Source: Symbiodinium natans
Taxonomy: Eukaryota > Sar > Dinophyceae > Suessiales > Symbiodiniaceae
Reading direction: 5' to 3'
Length of the DNA: 64,000 nucleotides
NCBI GenBank assembly: GCA_905221605.1
Contig: CAJNDS010001079.1
Location: 1-64,000, forward strand
In this document: one piece after another, positions 43,877 through 54,426 of the stretch
Numbering within the stretch: position 1 is the stretch's first letter
Layout of the letters: each line of letters begins with the position of its first letter
Notes under the pieces: model-generated
Seen by the model: only the letters and a program-made list of their open reading frames with translations
What the model was told of the DNA's origin: nothing
Database searches by the model: none
Program-made: the position numbers and the translations under genes

Positions 43877-44900
43877 CAGGTGTGTTTTTGAGCATGGTGA
43901 TCCGCTGGATGAACCGAGGCCAAGGTCTCCAAGGACGCCCCCAAGGGATGGTCCAAGGAGAAGTTCTGGTGCAAAAGGTGGGGAAAAGGAGATCTCTCCT
44001 GAACAGTTCGATGATGGTGAGGAGTATTCCATGACTTATGACGATGATACCAAAATGGCGGAACTGTTGATGGAGGCGATTTCATTTCTGTCCAATGGCA
44101 AAACAGATTTGGCTCGAGCAGAGGCGGACCCACTGTTCAAACTCCTGAAGTTCAATGGAGATATTGACCAGATGGATAGAGAATGGGTTTCGTGGACCAC
44201 CGGTATGCTGTCCGTGCTGGAACTTCACGAAGTAGTGAAGTCGTATGAGGTTTCGCTCGCGGAGGTGGAAGAATGGGTCAATGACCTGAGGATATGGTTC
44301 GAGCGAGCCAACGTGGAAGAAGAAAAAGATCCCAAAAGGGGCAAGAAGAGGTCCCTAGAAAGGGAGTCCAGCAAGGATATTCCTGCCGAAAAGGAGGTGG
44401 TTGAGACTTCTGAGACGGAGGTTGCCGTTGAGGAGGAGGTAAAAAAGGTTAAAAAGAAGAGGAAAACTGCAGTTATCGAAGATCCTTACACTCTCCTGGT
44501 TCCAAAGCCGAAGAAGATGCCGGCGACCATTGAGAAGGGTGGATCATCATCCAATGCGGTGGTTTCTGCAGGGGAAAAAGCCTCGAAAATGCGCACAAAG
44601 TCAAACGTCGGTGGAAAGGCGAAGAAGAAGGAGAAAAGTCAGAGCCCCAAAAAGGAAGAAGTGGTGGTGGTGAAAGGTCCTGAGGAAAAGGATCGTCCCT
44701 CTGATGTGGATGCGCAAGCGTCTACCGCTGTGAGTGCAGAGCTGGGTCAATCTTGCCAAGCGATTGAGGACGCAAAGAGAGAAGGTTTGGTATCCTCAAT
44801 TCAAAGGTGCGTGCAGGATCCTGTTCTTGCAGTTTCGGACCTGGAGTATATTCTGCTGCAACTTCACCTCAGTATTGCAAACCATCGGAAAAAGAAGTGA
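43849..44900 (+). pseudogene. Detached C-terminus of the giant ORF (plus copy)
   Basis: The downstream frame after the 290-bp deletion opens with the last half of the sixth CCCH finger (SGKCRYGDRCVFEH), then an SPRTPPRDGP segment, a helical region (ELLMEAISFLSNGKTDLARA ... WVSWTTGMLSVLELHEVVKS) and a lysine-rich tail with KKVKKKRKTA, a probable nuclear localisation signal. The stop is at 44900. The first ATG, at 44031, would give 289 residues, but this is the C-terminal part of the gene, matching 10914-9890 of the minus copy. The helical region and tail are well conserved between the copies, which suggests past selection on them. Confidence 0.75.
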
Positions 44901-45243
44901 CTGGATGGTATGGATGAAGGGATGGTTTTTCTCTTTCTGGAGACAGGTGCGCTGGATCGGCCAATGTGCTGAAAATGTGGTGGTTACTATTAAGGGTATG
45001 GAAATCCCTGATAGTAGAAGTCAGTAGTTTTTCACGTAGCGAAGACCACGGTTTGTGGTGAAGAAGGCCGAAGAGTCTTCAATGATAAGAGGATCATGGT
45101 GGAAAAAAGATTCTCTATGGTTAGTGGATTTAGCCAATGTGCTATAATTTCGTCCTGGAAGACGTAAAACCATATTGTGCATTTCAAGCAGCTGGCTGCT
45201 GCCCTAATGGCAGCTTTTGGCCAAAGATCTGCACCTCCAATGT
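44901..45243 (+). other. 3' untranslated region of the plus retroelement
   Basis: Non-coding; alignable by eye with 9542-9889 on the other strand. No pol remnant. Confidence 0.6.
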
Positions 45244-45271
45244 GTCCTAGGAAATCCTAGGACAGGGGGAG
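45244..45271 (+). promoter_or_regulatory. Hairpin and polypurine tract before 3' LTR
   Basis: GTCCTAGG-AAAT-CCTAGGAC (45244-45263), then ACAGGGGGAG (45262-45271) directly against the LTR. The minus copy has the same stem with loop CAAT, so the stem is conserved while the loop differs. Confidence 0.75.
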
Positions 45272-45574
45272 TGCGGAGCTGCAGCTGGTATTGTAGAAAA
45301 GAGTTAGTGTTGGGAGTTGGAAGGGTTAACAAACCCGGAAATCTTGTTTGGCTCAAGGATGGCCAGAAGTACTAAGGCCACAAGCTCAAAAAAGGTAGAG
45401 CCCGCGTGGTTGGGGTTGGGGTTGGTTCCTAGGTGCTTAGGCATAGGCCCCCTTTACTCCCTTCCCTGGTTCTCCTGGTCCGTGTTCTGTGTTTGTTGTG
45501 CTGGTCGATCTGGGGAATATAAGTTCTGGGCGGTCTTCGGGGTTGATCCCTTCCCCCTTTGGTTGCCCCCCGTA
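45272..45574 (+). repeat. 3' LTR of plus-copy retroelement
   Basis: Begins TGCGGAGCTGCAG and ends TTGCCCCCCGTA, as in the minus-copy LTRs, but is 303 bp with a diverged middle. The spliced-leader-like segment lies at 45335-45357, 63 bases from the LTR start against 62 in the other copy. Confidence 0.8.
45335..45357 (+). promoter_or_regulatory. Spliced-leader-like segment in 3' LTR
   Basis: CCGGAAATCT followed by TGTTTGGCTCAAG. The last 11 bases equal the end of the dinoflagellate spliced leader. Its position in the LTR matches the other copies. Confidence 0.55.
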
Positions 45575-46028
45575 TAGGGTTTGGGGTTTAGGCTTAGGTT
45601 TTTGGCCTAAATCCGGGTGCTCTAGAGGGATTGAGAGTTATTGAGTTTCTTGTTACACTAGTGCTATCCATAACTTAGGTACGCCGCAAAAAGAACCACA
45701 ACTAAGTGTCAAGGGCAGGGTAGCTTGCCTGCTTGAGATGGGGCACGCACATCACAAGCACAGAATGCTGCGGAGTCCCTGAGCCCTCCAAAGCCCAGGC
45801 TTTAGGGTTTAGGGTTTAGGGTTTAGGGTTGGGTCCAAGATTTCGCCAAACCATTCCTACTTAGGTCCTACTTGAAGGTCCATGGGGTACAGTAGTTACA
45901 AGTAGGGAAGTAGGGTTAGAAGTACCTTAAGTAAGGTTATATTCGAGGTTACCTTACTTATAGCCTTACTTATAACTACGCATGAACCTTCAAGTATCCC
46001 TCTGAGCCCAAACCCTAAACCCTAAACC
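45575..46028. other. Gap between plus retroelement and HMG-C
   Basis: Telomere-like sequence after the LTR, unique sequence, a TTTAGGG tract at 45800-45830 and a copy of MITE family M2 at 45869-45996 (TACTTGAAGGTCCATGGGG at the left, GCATGAACCTTCAAGTA at the right). No supported gene. Confidence 0.6.
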
Positions 46029-49000
46029 CTAAACCCTAAACCCTAAACCCCAAACCCCAAACCCCAAACCCCAAACCCCAAACCCCAAACCCCAAACCCT
46101 AAACCCTAAACCCCAAGCGGCCTTTTTTGCCACCTTCTTCTTCTTGGACTTCCTGGCTGGGAGCTCGTGCCCTTGCTCCTGTCGGGACTCAAACCTTAAG
46201 ATTTAGAGTTTAGGGTTTAAGGGTTTAGGAGCTTGAAGCCCCAGATCCTGACATCCGGAAAAGCTCAACACCCCGGCCTGAGGGTTCAGGGTTTAGGGGT
46301 TTAGGGTTTAGGGGTTTAGGAGCTTAGGGTTTAGGGGTGTAGGGTTTGGGGGTTTAGGGTTTACGGGCACCTTCAAACTCTCTCAAACTCTTAGCCTCGA
46401 ACCTCTGAAGCCGAGGCTTTAGGGAGTTTAGGAGCATTTAGGGTTTAGGGTTTGGGTTTGGGGTTTTAGGCTTAGGCTTAGGGCTTTCGGACTTTTAGGG
46501 TTTAGGGATCTAGCCCTTGTTGGTTCACAAAGGGTTTAGGAGAAGCAGCTGCCGGATCAAAAAAGCACAAAGGATCAAACAAACAACATTTAGGGTAGGG
46601 TTTAGGGTTTAGGGTTTAGGGTTTAGGGTTTAGGGTTTAGGGTTTAGGGTTTAGGGTTTAGGGTTTAGGGTTTAGGGTTTAGGGTTTAGGGTTTAGGGTT
46701 TAGGGAATAGGGTATAGGGCTTAGGGTTTACGGTTTAGGAATTTAGAGGCTTCGGGTTGGGGGATTGTCATTTCTTTTTGATCCCTTCTATTTGTTGATC
46801 ACTAGTTTTTTTCTGACCCCTATCCCTTTAGGAGGGATCTGAACTCTCAACTGTACTCCTGACATAATATCATGCGTTTCAGTAGGGGAACCCATGATAA
46901 TACGAGCACTGAACCGCCCATAGTCCGAGAATGCTTTACCCTAACTAGGGCTCGTGTTTAGGGTTTCGAGTTTACGGTTTGTAGGCTGTAGGGTTGAGGG
47001 TTAGCCCCTAGCCCCCAAAACCCTAAACCCTAAACCCTAAACCCTCAAGTTCCAACCTACTGAGCCTGCAGCGGCAGGCGGGGTCAGAGCTCAGAGACTG
47101 CTGGGTTGTGGGCTGAAGGGCTTTAGGGACCTTCCCCAGCAAGCTGCAGGGAACCGAACCCCATCTTACTTCTCCGATAGGTTTAGGGTTTAGGGCTTAG
47201 GGCTTAGGGTTTAGGGTTTAGGGTTTGGGGTTTGGGGTTTGGGGTTTGGGGTTTGGGGTTTGGGGTTTGGGGTTTGGGGTTTGGGGTTTGGGGTTTGGGG
47301 TTTAGGGTTTAGGGTTTAGGGTTTAGGGTTTAGGGTTTAGGGTTTAGGGCTTAGGGTTTAGGGTTTAGTAAGCCAATTGGAGAGAATCTGACTCAAGGCA
47401 CTAGTGGGCACCCTCAATTGTGGAATGCTGCAGAGCTGTTTAGCTTGGGATTTCGGGCTGAGAGATTACACTTGAATGTTGGGTACTTATAAGTACGGTT
47501 ATAAGGACTTTCATCAAGGTTATAACATAATAGGTTGCCTTACTTGTAGCGCTACTTACAACTGCCCATGACCCTTCAAGTAGGCTTTCCCTAGACCCTA
47601 ACCCCTAAACCCTAAACCTGTATTTTGGAAGCTTGGAAACCGTTCAAGTCGCGGACCTTGAAGGCCTTCACAGCCGATTCATAGTCTGCCTCGCAGGCTG
47701 TGGAGCCGTCACACATGGGTAGTCTAGGGTTTAGGGTTTAGGGTTTAGGGTCTAGGGTTTAGGGTTCTCTAAATTAAGGGTAAAAGGAGGGACCCCCAGA
47801 AGGGACCCTGCATCTTCCCCTATACAACCCCTTGATATACCGTAATATAGTCCCTGTATATCTAAGTTCTCTCCTTTAGTCCCTTAACAAAAGAATGGTC
47901 CCATTTTGGGGGCCCCTTTATTAGTATGGCACCCTTCAACTAAGGACCGCAAAAGGGACCCTAATTTAGGTTTGGGGTCTGGGGTCTAGGGTTTAGGGTT
48001 CATCTAAGGGTAGATACATCAGAACCCGCTAAAGGAGGTGAGGGAACCTTCTTCAGGGCCCATGACACTGCCCTCAGAGTTTACCCGCATGCTTGCAGCG
48101 TCGTTTTCTACCACAGCGGGCAGCTGCCTTTGGCGCACCGCGGGTTCGTTGCCTTTGGGTTTTATCATTGAAGGTTTCGGGTCTGGGGTCTGCGGTTTGG
48201 GGTTCGGGGTTTGGGGCTTGGGGTTTTGGGCCCCAAACCCGAAGCCATGCCCGACAGAATGTAAGTTAACATTCTGAGATCTGTGGGGGCACGCCCTTCT
48301 CCCACCCCAGAAAATCCCTCATCCCCAAGGATCTGCTAGGAACCTTAAGTCTACAGTAGATGCATGCAGGAGGTTTTTTCCTTGCTGGTGGGCACCCGCA
48401 CACACACGGGGTTCCTTTTCTGGACCTGTTTCTATAATTTTGCGCACAAGCCCCCCAAAACCTTGGGGACGAAGGGGTCAGTTTCAATACGAACCCCATG
48501 AACTCCCAACTATAGCCGGCGTAGACGGAATATAAGGACCCTAATGCCTACATTCGCTTCTAGGTGTGTCTACGTTATTCCTGCGCTGTTTTGGGGCGGT
48601 CCCCCAGACGATTTCTTGTGTTCCTAAACCCTAAACCCTAAACCCGAAACCCCAAACCCCAAACCCTAAGCCCTAAACCCTAAACCCCAAACCCCAAACC
48701 CTAAACCCCAAACCCCAAACCCCAAACCCGAAACCCCAAACCCCAAACCCCAAACCCTAAACCCTAAACCCTAAACCCCAAACCCTAAACCCCCCTGACC
48801 AGCCTTGAGACTCGAGGCTTGCTCCTCATACTCCTTCTTGGAGGCCTTGGGACATCAGAAAAAGAAGGCAGAATCTAGGGGCCTGAATTATGAGAATCGG
48901 GTTTAGGGTTTAGGGTTTTGGGGTTTGAGGTTTGGGGTTTAGGGTGCGGGTATAATTCCGACCCCTCTAGTAGGGTGGAAGCTGAACAGCACTGCAATGG

Positions 49001-51332
49001 TTGCGGCTTGTGGTTTAGGGTTTCGGGCTATGAGAGCCCTACATCCTAAAGCCCTGTAGCCATGGGCTTAGGGTTTAGGGTTTAGAGTTTGTTCTTGAAT
49101 TTGACATCAACCCTAAGCCCGAAATAGCTTTTCAACGGCCATGAGTGCTTCGCATCGCCATCCATGGACAACGACCTGCATGCCTAACTGGAGACTAAAA
49201 AAAAACTGGAACATTGGGCAAGTGCACCCTTTGCCACGAAAAACAACGCCTGTTTTAGGGTTTAGGGTTTAGGGTTTAGGGTTTAGGGTTTACTTTATAC
49301 TATGTATCTACTAACCATAAGTCCCTTCAAAGCTTCTCGGGTTTAGGGTTCTTTAGGGTATTAGATGCTGGGAGCTTCTTCGGAGTTGCGTACCTGAAAA
49401 AACCCTCCTAAAGCCCCAGGTCACCGATTTGCAAAGTACGGCTGGAGGGATGTTGAGTCTTCAGCGATTTACACTTCAAACCCTAAAGCCCTAGATTAAA
49501 CCCAACACTTAAACCCTGAAGCACGAACTCAGATGCATGTTTACGTAGCAACTCCTGCCGCAGAAGCCTTCCTGGTCGGACTAGGAACACTGTTTGGATT
49601 TTAGGGTTTTAGGATTGGGGCCTACAACCTACACCCTAAACCCCAAACCCTGAACCCTAAACCCCCCAAAAGCACCTGAAAACGCACTGAGCTGAGAACG
49701 TCTGACAAGAATCGCCACTCTCGGCCGGCGGCCTTCGCGACCTCCGTCACCTCTGCGTAAATCCCCAAAAAACCGTAAACTCCACCCTAAACCCTAAACC
49801 CTAAACCCTAAGCCCTAAGCCCTAGACTCTAACCCTAAGGCTCCAAGTACTCTTGTGTTAGGGTATTGGGCCCAAAGACCTTAATCTATAAGTTAAGGTA
49901 CCCTAAACTCTACACCCTCAGCATATGAGCAGCGGTCAATGTTACTTGTTAAGCTGAAGGACATGGATGTTGGGGTTATCGTCGTCTGCGTGTCCCAATC
50001 GTTCTGCAGGTTAAAACGCTCTTCCGCTACTTTCATACATTCCCGAGCCCCACGGCACAGACGATCCCAGAGTAACCGAGGAAAAGAAGGCTACCCTTCT
50101 CTGTCTTGAAAGGGGTTACAAGGTCCCCAAAAAACCCTAAACCACGACCGAACCCGAAGCCGGAAGCCCGAAGCCCTCAACCCGAAACCCCAAACCCCCA
50201 AACAAATACCGGCTTAGTGTTGAGGGTACTATCCTTTGAGCCTTGAAGGCTTCGCCCTTAACAGCGAACCGTAAACCTTCAACATGAGGGTTTTATAGGG
50301 TTCCCCTCCTAAACCCCAAACCCTAAACTTACCCTAAACCCTAAACCCTACATCCCAAATCCGAAACCCTAACCCTAAACCCTAAACCAGCCCCGTGAAA
50401 GCCCCCTCCCTTAAGAACCCTAGGAGCCTTGTTGGTGCCGATCTCCGACTTGATTCGCAGTCTGTTTGCCTTGAGCGCGTCTGCGTTTCAGGGTTTAGGG
50501 TTTAGGTTTAGGGTTTAGGGTTTAGGGCTTAGGGTTTAGGGTTTAGGGTTCAGGGTTTAGGGTTTAAGGGTTTCCGGTTTAGGGTTTAGGCCCCTGAAGC
50601 CTGCAGCTTTTTGCATTGCGTTGCCTCAAACATTCACAGGGTACCCTAACCCCTAACCCCTAAACCTCAACCCTAAACCCTAAACCCCTAACATGGAAAG
50701 TTGCGCAGTTAGGAGTTTGGGGTGTAGGTTTTCGGGCTTCAGGCAGGAAGGTAACCCAGATGATAACCTGAACCTACCAATTGCTGAAGAACCCCCCCCC
50801 AAAAAATAAAAGAAACATAATCTTCCTTACTAAGGGTAATACAGAGATGATGATTCTTCATTCGTTTGGGGATCTTAAGCAAATAGTAAGAACCTATAGC
50901 TTACAACGCAACTGTTAACTACCCATAAACTTTCTCAAAAAGAAGCTGGCTTCAGAACAGGCTTAGGGTTCAGGTCCGCTCTCTAAGAAACCCTAAACCC
51001 TAAACCCTAAACCCTAAACCCTAAACCCTAAACCCTAAACCCTAAACCCTAAGGTTGTGGCCACTTGTTGTCTTTTTTTGGGGGAGGGGAGCACCCCAAG
51101 CCCGAGTCCAAACGCTGAAACTTCCCCTCGAAAGCCTGGACCCTGAACCTAAAAGGGTTTAGGGCTTAATTAGGGTTTAGGGCGTAGGAATTTAGCCTAA
51201 GTCCTATATAAACCCTAAACCATAAACCCTAAACCCTAAACCCCAAACCCTCAACCCTACATAGCCCCACAGGCGCGCTGCCTCCAGCCAAAGCAGGTAG
51301 GACGTCGGCGGGCGTTTCGGGGCGCTCGGGAC
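46029..51332 (-). CDS. HMG-box protein HMG-C, six recognised exons
   Basis: Paralogue of HMG-B, with exon sizes matching except the last exon. Minus-strand exons: 51282-51332 (VPSAPKRPPTSYLLWLE), 50428-50469 (ANRLRIKSEIGTNK), 49700-49750 (VTEVAKAAGREWRFLSD), 48804-48845 (ASKKEYEEQASSLK), 47657-47689 (ADYESAVKAFK), and a last exon from 46178 (EQGHELPARKSKKKKVAKKA). Joined they form an uninterrupted canonical HMG box plus a basic tail. Every junction is AG|GC or GT at the donor and AG|G at the acceptor. The last exon has no stop before the telomere-like array and would read into it (GLGFRVWG-type sequence) until TAG at 46029-46031, unless a donor is missed. Introns of 0.68-1.48 kb hold TTTAGGG, TTTGGGG and CCCTAAA arrays and MITEs. 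The upstream N-terminal exon is not identified. This is the best-preserved of the three HMG genes. Confidence 0.8.
46583..46706. repeat. Intronic (TTTAGGG)n array in HMG-C
   Basis: About seventeen almost perfect units between the last two exons. Confidence 0.9.
47178..47370. repeat. Intronic TTTAGGG/TTTGGGG array in HMG-C
   Basis: A block of about eleven TTTGGGG units is enclosed by TTTAGGG units on both sides. This block structure points to amplification of one variant unit. Confidence 0.9.
47468..47582. repeat. MITE-like palindrome M2 (HMG-C intron)
   Basis: ACACTTGAATGTTGGGTACT at the left and TGCCCATGACCCTTCAAGTA at the right, between exons 6 and 5. Confidence 0.7.
48626..48795. repeat. 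Intronic CCCTAAA/CCCCAAA array in HMG-C
   Basis: Mixed CCCTAAA and CCCCAAA units end eight bases before exon 4. Confidence 0.9.
50995..51052. repeat. Intronic (CCCTAAA)n array in HMG-C
   Basis: Eight perfect units between exons 2 and 1. A second array at 51400-51471 lies upstream of exon 1. Confidence 0.9.
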
Positions 51333-51959
51333 CTGAGACTGGCCACGTTATAATTTGTAAAAGCCCTTGCGGCCGCAAAAAAAACTGTGGCATCCCCTAG
51401 CCCTAAACCCTAAACCCTAAACCCTAAACCCTAAACCCTAAACCCTAAACCCTAAACCCTAAACCCTGAAAGACTACAACATTCCCTGAACCTCAGGATC
51501 CTACTTAAGTCTCCAATATTCCTTAGAAGCCTTTCCAGGCCTAGAAGCTCCTCAGCCCATAAGCCCCTCTCAGGGGCGGAGTTCTCTACGGGCACAAAGG
51601 TTCACCTTTGAGCGTTAAGAGGGTTTAGGGTTTAGGGTTCAGGGTGTAGGGTGTAGATCCATAAAAGTTAAAAGTTGCTCCCCCAGATCCTAACCCCAAA
51701 TCGTTTCGGGTTTGGGGTTTGAGGTTTGGGTGTGATTGAACAGCCCTGAAATCATAAAAGACCAAGAGAACTAGCCGACAGGCCACGAGACGCAATGCAT
51801 GCGCGAGAGGACATGCACATGCATGAACATACCTAAAGCCTGGATTGCAAGGCTTGCAAGGCAAGCCATAATTACAATCCATAACGCGAAAGCCTCAACC
51901 TCAGCCCTACATCCTAACACCCCCCTGCAAGCCTTCAAGCCCCAAACCGAAAGAGAAAA
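51333..51959. other. Region upstream of HMG-C
   Basis: The CCCTAAA array at 51400-51471 and degenerate repeat near 51620-51730. No supported gene; an N-terminal HMG-C exon could be here but I cannot identify it. Confidence 0.5.
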
Positions 51960-52090
51960 CTTACTGTTGGTTACTAGGGAATGAGGGAATAAGGTACCCT
52001 ATATCCCCCCTATATGTATATATATATATACCCTTTAAAGGAATTATATAGGTCACCTCATTCCCTCATGCCCTACTAACCAACAATAAG
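51960..52090. repeat. Long inverted repeat (131-bp hairpin element)
   Basis: 36-base arms at 51960-51995 (CTTACTGTTGGTTACTAGGG...) and 52055-52090 match at about 32 positions when one is reverse-complemented. The loop contains a TA run. Looks like a MITE or introner-type element; only one copy was noticed. Confidence 0.75.
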
Positions 52091-53189
52091 GAAAAGGCAG
52101 GGTTTAGGGTTCAGGGTTCAGGCTTCAGGGTTCAGGGTTTAGGGTTTAGGGTTCAGGGTTTAGGGTTTAGGGTTTAGGGTTTAGGGTTTAGGGTTTAGGG
52201 TGTAGGGTTTAGGGATACGAAAGGCAGAGCCAGGCCACACTTGAGGCCCAACAGCGCACGGAACTTCGCACCACCAGGGGAGTGATGCGGCGAAATAGAG
52301 CCTGGCTTTTCTCAGGGAAGCCACCCAGAGACCCCAATACCCCCATATTTAAGGTTAGGGTTTAGGGTTTAGGGGTTTAGGGGTTTAGGGGCTTAGGGGT
52401 TTAGGGGTTTAGGGGTTTAGGGGTTTAGGGGTTTAGGGGTTTAGGGGTTTAGGGGTTTAGGGGTTTAGGGGTTTAGGGGTTTTGGGGTTTTGGGGTTTAG
52501 GGGTTTTGGGGTTTAGGGGTTTAGGGTTTAGGGTTTCGGGGTTTAGGGTTTAGGGATATTCCTTAGATCACAAGAGGGTTCCTTACATGATGTGAGGAAT
52601 ATTGCTTAATGAAGGGATATTGGAGTCTCTGGGCAGGGGGCATCCAAGAAGTTGTGGCGTAGGATTGCAAAGACAAGGCAACATTCCCCAAACAGTGTTG
52701 CCAACACTATGAATTTCCAATGAAGAGTCAGTAAGTCCTTAATAGGGATTATAGTACCCCCCCTGATAGAACCCCAGAAGGACTGTTAGTATGAGGAGGA
52801 ACATCCCAAAGTAGATAAGTTAGGGGGCTTAGATTGCTGAACCCCGTGCGCATTCCGTGAGTTTGGGGTTTAGGGTTTATATAGGTTGCTCACAGGGTGC
52901 TCCCAATGCAGGCCAAGCCTGTCAGCGAAGTCAAATAGTCGCCAGCCCTACGTGCTTCTCAAAAACTGCCTTAAACTCATATGGGGGTTTACTACAACAC
53001 GGGGACCCTATTACAGACCCCCAAAGAGTAGGATCCCCTTAGAATAAGGGTAAGTTTTAGAAACCCCCCATGTACATTGCGGCGCAGTTCCGCCCCTGGC
53101 CAGGTACAGTCGCCAGCCTGAGCCTGTTGCCCTGAATGGTACACGTCGCGTCACACGATGCGTGTCGCTTGGTCCTTAAACTGTAGCCC
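52091..53189. other. Telomere-like arrays and MITEs, no gene
   Basis: TTTAGGG at 52130-52215, an octamer TTTAGGGG array at 52340-52556, a partial M1 MITE at 52731-52809 and an M4-type element at 52975-53072. Nothing coding is supported. Confidence 0.6.
52340..52556. repeat. Octamer TTTAGGGG array
   Basis: About twenty units in which GGGG replaces GGG, with occasional TTTTGGGG variants. Matches the octamer array at 23538-23736 in reverse complement. Confidence 0.9.
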
Positions 53190-53625
53190 ACGTGTCGGGT
53201 GGGAAACACGAACAACGGAACGACAAAGAACAACATTAACAACAAGGGCAACAACAACGACAAAAAAACAGCCCCATGCCAAGCCACAGACAATCACAAC
53301 CAACAACCACCAGCCACCACCACTATCAACCATAATGACAACACCAACAACAACCAATCGCAACAGCCCCAGTACAGCAACCACACCCACAACAGCCACA
53401 TCAACCACAACCACAGCCACAACGACAACTACTACAACTATAGCAACACCATGGTCTTTATATTACTACTATCAGTGTTACTCTTCCTACTACTCTTACA
53501 CTTCCTATTACGATTACTAGTGCTAGTACTGGTACTATTGCTGATACTATGTGCTACTGCTACTGCTACTGCTACTACGACTACGACTACGACGACGACG
53601 ACTACTACTACTACTGCTGCTGCTG

Positions 53626-53672
<47 letters not shown>

Positions 53673-53840
53673 GCTACTTCTTCTTCTACTTCTACTCCTT
53701 CTACTTCTGCTGCTGCTGCTACAACCGCAAATGCAACTGCAATTAAACAGCAACTACCACTACTGCCGCTATAACTGTTCTTACTACTGCGACGACGTGC
53801 GGCAAAAACAACAAATACTACTAGCACAATTGAGGGTTTA
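53190..53840. repeat. AAC/ACC-rich tract passing into (CTA/CTG)n trinucleotides
   Basis: 53210-53450 is rich in CAA, CAC and ACC triplets. 53550-53740 is mostly ACT repeated, with GCT, GAC and TTC variants. All six frames are open over parts of it (poly-Thr, poly-Leu, poly-Ser), which is compositional and not evidence of a gene. Confidence 0.9.
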
Positions 53841-54316
53841 GAACCCTAGATTTGGTGGACAACAACCCTCGCCACCCTCCCTCCACACCTAGGCCTACTC
53901 AACCTTTGAAGTTGCGGTGGTTGTGGTGGATGTTTGTGGTCTAAACCCTGAACCCTGAACCCTCAACCCTGAACCCTGAACCCTATTCCCAAAAAACCCT
54001 AACCCCTAAACCCCAAACCCTAACGTGCCTGGAGCTGGAGCATGGCACACACGAACAGCCGACTGAGAGGTCTGGATATCTTGAGCCCACGACAGCTTTC
54101 GTGAAAGCGCGCCGCGCATTTGGTGACGTCCAAAACCCAACCCTCAACCCCCTATCCGACGAAGCTGAACTCCACTCCCTGGCGTGGTGCCAGGGGCAAC
54201 TGAGGCCTTAGGCTTTGAGGGCTTTAGGGTTTGAGGGGTTTGAGAGCTTTTGGGTTTGGGGTTCTAGGGTTTGAGGGTTTAGCAGGCCATGGGGGTTGTA
54301 GTGTTGGTGCTGCAGT
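53841..54316. other. Gap with telomere-like tracts, no gene
   Basis: CCCTGAA/CCCTAAA variants at 53940-54025, then 110 bp of complex sequence (54025-54130) that could be an exon on either strand but gives no recognisable product. Confidence 0.4.
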
Positions 54317-54426
54317 CTTGGTAGCCCGGTAACCATATTACAATAAGGGCACCCTTTTTTGGGATGGTTCGTCTATAAGGGAACCTTGAATCAAAAAAGG
54401 GAAAAGGGTACCAGCGGGCTACCAAG
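54317..54426. repeat. MITE-like palindrome, family M3
   Basis: Begins CTTGGTAGCCCGGTAACC and ends GGGTACCAGCGGGCTACCAAG-like sequence; arms are inverted. Other copies at 59942-60052 and 63026-63138. Confidence 0.8.

Larger units (their letters stand above)
37664..45574 (+). mobile_element. Retroelement of same family, plus copy, 5' LTR missing
   Basis: It carries the same giant ORF, 3' untranslated region, hairpin, polypurine tract and 3' LTR as the minus element, in the opposite orientation. The LTR ends CCCCCCGTA and joins TAGGGTTT at 45575, the same phase of the telomere-like repeat as the minus copy. The LTR is 303 bp against 221 bp and clearly diverged, so the two copies are different subfamily members rather than a recent duplication. 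No 5' LTR or tRNA-Met primer site was found upstream; homology to the minus copy begins only at about 37889. Confidence 0.75.

Noticed and set aside
53199-53840. Open frames coding poly-Thr, poly-Leu, poly-Ser and poly-Val
   Set aside because: All frames on both strands are open because of trinucleotide repetition; no complex sequence supports a protein.
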